NCBI GenBank assembly: GCA_041797745.1 | Contig: JBHBZU010000006.1 | Location: 1 to 24,280 of the forward strand | DNA length: 24,280 nt | Source: UBA3871 sp041797745 | GTDB taxonomy: Bacteria > Bacillota > Clostridia > Peptostreptococcales > Anaerovoracaceae | Reading direction: 5' to 3' | Shown: in pieces, positions 22,886 through 24,280 of the stretch | Numbering within the stretch: position 1 is the stretch's first letter | Layout of the letters: every line of letters starts with the position of its first letter | Program-made: the position numbers and the translations under genes | Notes under the pieces: generated by a model | What the model was told of the DNA's origin: nothing | Seen by the model: the letters and a program-made list of their open reading frames with translations, nothing else | Databases searched by the model: none

Positions 22886-23029
22886 ATTAAAAAGAGAATA
22901 GTGCTGGCTATTGTAATCATACTTTTATTTACTGCGGTTCCCTCTTTTGCGGGGGAAAAATTACAATACTCAACACATAGCATAGCAAAAGTAAACAAAA
23001 AGCCTAGACAATATACTCGATATGTCTAG
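22886..23029 (+). pseudogene. Short membrane or secreted protein remnant, ATT at start position
   Basis: A 47-residue frame beginning at ATT 22886, placed 8 bases after a good Shine-Dalgarno (GAAAGG, 22872-22877). It starts KKRIVLAIVIILLFTAVPS: a basic end and one hydrophobic helix, then AGEKLQYSTHSIAKVNKK. This resembles either the N-terminus of DivIC/FtsB, expected in this position, or a signal peptide with a cleavage site near SFA. It runs into the terminator at 22999 and lacks the DivIC coiled coil. A frame from a TTG at 22805 extends it upstream without a ribosome site. Likely a truncated gene that lost its ATG. Confidence 0.35.
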
Positions 23030-23034
23030 GCTTT
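22999..23034. terminator. Bidirectional terminator, mainly for folT
   Basis: AAAGCCTAGACA (22999-23010) pairs with TGTCTAGGCTTT (23023-23034). On the minus strand the tail is TTTTGTTTACTTTT; on the plus strand TTTGCTTTA or similar follows. Confidence 0.85.
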
Positions 23035-23051
23035 GCTTTATAAATAATGAA

Positions 23052-23573
23052 CTAATTTGCGCGCAGGGATTTGATGATATTGCCAACTGCAAACACTCTA
23101 TCCCAAATCAGCTTAATAAGTATAGTCTCTGCCGGAATAGCAAAGGCAACTTTTATGATTCGGGTTGGCAAAAGCGCCACATAAGCTTTTCCCATAAGGA
23201 TACTGAGCCAGAATGTATTCAGAAGTAAGTCAATGAAGATTACCACAATGAAGCTGGCGAGCAGGCTGCGCTTCCATGTTATGTCATGCTTGTAAAGAAC
23301 GACTCCGAAAATCAAACCTGTAAGCATAGCGGAAGCAGTGAAGCCTGGGAAAAATGCTCCGGATGGGAAAAGTGTTGCCCCGATGATATCGCCTATGGCA
23401 TAGGTGACTCCTGCCCATATAGGACCATAGAGAATTGCCAATATAGCAATGGGTAAAAAACCGAAGCCTAAACGAAGAATAGGTGTGTTGATGGATAGGA
23501 ATCTTGTAAGGACAATCTCCATAGCAAGAAGTAATCCAGCAACAACAATCTTTGTAGTGTTGTTGTTACGCAT
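23052..23573 (-). CDS. folT: Folate-specific ECF transporter substrate-binding subunit FolT
   Basis: S component that captures folate and docks to a shared ECF module (EcfT plus two ATPases) encoded elsewhere. 173 residues with about six hydrophobic helices. The FolT-like stretch TRFLSINTPILRLGFGFLPI (23-42), then AILYGPIWAGVTYAIGDIIG and FPSGAFFPGFTASAMLTGLI, is characteristic of folate-family S components. The N-terminus is basic and short. The upstream tetrahydrofolate riboswitch gives independent support for the substrate. AAAGGAG precedes the ATG, inside the riboswitch platform. With folD in the same window, it points to folate economy in this organism. Confidence 0.93.
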   Translation of the reverse strand: MRNNNTTKIVVAGLLLAMEIVLTRFLSINTPILRLGFGFLPIAILAILYGPIWAGVTYAIGDIIGATLFPSGAFFPGFTASAMLTGLIFGVVLYKHDITWKRSLLASFIVVIFIDLLLNTFWLSILMGKAYVALLPTRIIKVAFAIPAETILIKLIWDRVFAVGNIIKSLRAN

Positions 23574-23580
23574 AGTAACT

Positions 23581-23654
23581 CCTTTCTTAAATAAAAAATG
23601 TAGCCAGTCGTAGTACCTACATTAAATAAGAAAGGTTCTCGTTTAATGCGGTAG
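23581..23654 (-). promoter_or_regulatory. folT riboswitch expression platform (Shine-Dalgarno sequestration)
   Basis: Read on the minus strand. A sequestering stem pairs CCTTTCTTATTTAATGTAG (23635-23617) with CTACATT and TTTAAGAAAGG (within 23603-23581), burying the AAAGGAG of folT. A competing stem pairs the same TTTAATGTAG (23626-23617) with CTAC and ATTAAA (23654-23642, 3-base bulge). CTAC is also the 3' strand of the aptamer P1, so ligand binding should release TTTAATGTAG and shut folT off. Confidence 0.6.
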
Positions 23655-23760
23655 CGGACGCAATAACACACCGCAAGCAGTTTGCAAATTGGTGCAATTC
23701 CTTTTCGTTCTAGGGCGACATCCCATCCCTAGACACTTTACGCATGTTATTTACTCTACG
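23651..23760 (-). ncRNA. Tetrahydrofolate riboswitch aptamer
   Basis: On the minus strand, 5' to 3': GTAGAGTA at 23759-23752, CGTAAAGTG, GGGATGGGATGTCGCCCTAG, ACGAA, then TGCGGTGTGTTATTGCG and TCCGCTAC. These are the conserved elements of the THF riboswitch (GAGUA, GCGUUAAGUG-like, GGAUGUC, ACGAA, GCGGUG and GCRUCCGC) in the right order. GTAG/CTAC close P1, AATAACA/TGTTATT form the next helix, and CTAGGG/CCCTAG a hairpin. It lies directly upstream of folT. Confidence 0.92.
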
Positions 23761-23769
23761 AATGACTGT

Positions 23770-23798
23770 ATTCTAGCACTGGAGATTGATATACGCAA
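23770..23798 (-). promoter_or_regulatory. Promoter of the riboswitch-folT unit
   Basis: Minus strand: TTGCGT (23798-23793), 17-base spacer, TAGAAT (23775-23770) with a TGC extended -10. The predicted start falls just ahead of the aptamer P1. Confidence 0.7.
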
Positions 23799-24112
23799 TA
23801 GATATTCGTAAAAAAGAGGGTCAAAATCAACTAAAAAAGTTCGTATTGCGAAAAGGTGTTTCGCGATATGAAATTACTAGTAGCGAGACTGTTATAATAT
23901 TTTTAAAAAATTAGAATTGATTTATATATTTCTTCTATTATTATATTGTGATTTATATGGTAATTTTCGCGGGTATGTTTCGCGTGCTTATATTACGACT
24001 TTTGAAAAGCAATTTCATTATGAAAAACAAATAGGGGGTCAAAGCCCTAGTCGAATTTTTAATTGTGAGAATTAATCAAAAAAATGAAATTTTTATAAGT
24101 AATTAAAACCCA
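23799..24112. other. AT-rich region between folT and the tandem promoters
   Basis: No gene is visible. Contents: a 10-pair hairpin (23844-23868), two direct copies of TTTCGCG (23965-23971, 23978-23984) plus a third inside the hairpin, long A/T runs, and a weak stem TAGGG...CCCTA at 24032-24049. The A/T runs just upstream of the promoter at 24113 could act as an UP element. Confidence 0.55.
23844..23868. repeat. 10-pair hairpin
   Basis: TATTGCGAAA, loop AGGTG, TTTCGCGATA, with one G-T pair. On the minus strand CGAACTTTTTTAG follows, so a minus-strand terminator is possible, but no gene needing one is seen to its right. Confidence 0.6.
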
Positions 24113-24141
24113 TTGACATTAGTCCATGGTTTTGGTAATAT
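24113..24141 (+). promoter_or_regulatory. Strong promoter P1, probably of an rRNA operon
   Basis: Perfect TTGACA (24113-24118), 17-base spacer, TAATAT (24136-24141). A/T runs precede it. It drives rightward, out of the window. Confidence 0.8.
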
Positions 24142-24183
24142 ATAAAAGCTGTCGCAAGTACGAAAGTAAAGGCGAAAAAGCTA

Positions 24184-24220
24184 CTGAAAATCAAGTTTCA
24201 GATAACAAGCAGGGTGCTTG
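24184..24220 (+). other. Leader hairpins between the tandem promoters
   Basis: CTGAAA...TTTCAG (24184-24201) and CAAGCA-GGG-TGCTTG (24206-24220) lie in the transcript from P1. No reading frame of note is present; compatible with an rRNA leader. Confidence 0.4.
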
Positions 24221-24252
24221 AAAACAAGAAACAAAAATGATTAAAAAAGTAG

Positions 24253-24280
24253 TTGACACAGCAAAGTATCTTTGGTAAGA
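24253..24280 (+). promoter_or_regulatory. Strong promoter P2, cut by the window end
   Basis: Perfect TTGACA (24253-24258), 17-base spacer, then TAAGA at 24276-24280 where the window ends. Tandem strong promoters about 140 bases apart are typical of Firmicute rRNA operons; no rRNA is in the window itself. Confidence 0.7.

Noticed and set aside
23022..23228. 68-codon plus-strand frame opposite folT
   Set aside because: It starts in the terminator stem and overlaps the well-supported folT gene.
24032..24049. Terminator-like stem TAGGG...CCCTA
   Set aside because: Only five pairs, with an eight-base loop; T run begins several bases away; no gene to terminate.
1..24280. CRISPR arrays, insertion sequences, prophage, toxin-antitoxin or defence genes
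   Set aside because: No regularly spaced repeats, transposase or integrase motifs, or defence domains were seen on either strand.

Overview
The window looks like chromosomal DNA from a moderately low-GC, anaerobic Firmicute of class Clostridia, possibly the Eubacteriales Family XIII / Anaerovoracaceae group. The family-level placement is a guess from gene content and protein style. The main clue is a housekeeping cluster resembling the Bacillus/Clostridium order purR-spoVG-glmU-prs-pth-mfd-(spoVB-like)-mazG-hup-rqcP. I see no transposase, integrase, CRISPR array, tRNA or complete rRNA gene.

Left part (1-8.8 kb, all plus strand): a chemoreceptor cut by the left edge, with a Cache sensor, a long HAMP-like array and a PAS-like insert; a small membrane protein 1 nt after it; a terminator; a promoter; and a 7-TM membrane protein ending in a LuxR-type HTH. 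Then come folD, coaBC (overlapping folD) and an AMP-forming acyl-CoA synthetase.

Middle (8.8-10.5 kb): spoVG and purR lie on the minus strand, opposite to the rest of the cluster, each with an N-terminal start correction. The 0.48 kb gap between purR and murC holds a candidate PurBox pair, a protein-like minus-strand reading frame with no good start, and a murC promoter with a palindrome next to its -10 box.

Right core (10.5-22.4 kb, plus strand): murC, a GlmU reduced to its acetyltransferase half, prs, pth with a charged tail, mfd, an MTA/SAH-deaminase-like amidohydrolase, a SpoVB/MurJ-like flippase, mazG, hup and rqcP. The genes work in peptidoglycan precursor synthesis, PRPP and purine control, translation rescue, transcription-coupled repair and nucleotide sanitation. 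fin, spoVT, an intact yabP, yabQ and a full divIC are absent from their usual places. The 0.6 kb after rqcP instead holds what look like decayed pieces of yabP and of a short membrane protein. This suggests a lineage that has lost or is losing sporulation.

Right end (23.0-24.3 kb): a minus-strand folT (folate ECF substrate-binding subunit) is preceded by a clear tetrahydrofolate riboswitch with a readable Shine-Dalgarno-sequestering platform and its own promoter. An AT-rich stretch follows, ending in two strong tandem promoters of the kind found ahead of rRNA operons; the second is cut by the window edge.

I found no obvious new multi-gene system. The observations most worth checking are the decayed sporulation block, the half-GlmU, a FolD lacking two of the usual cyclohydrolase residues, the PurBox pair, the amino-acid-sensor signature of the chemoreceptor, and the folT riboswitch platform.
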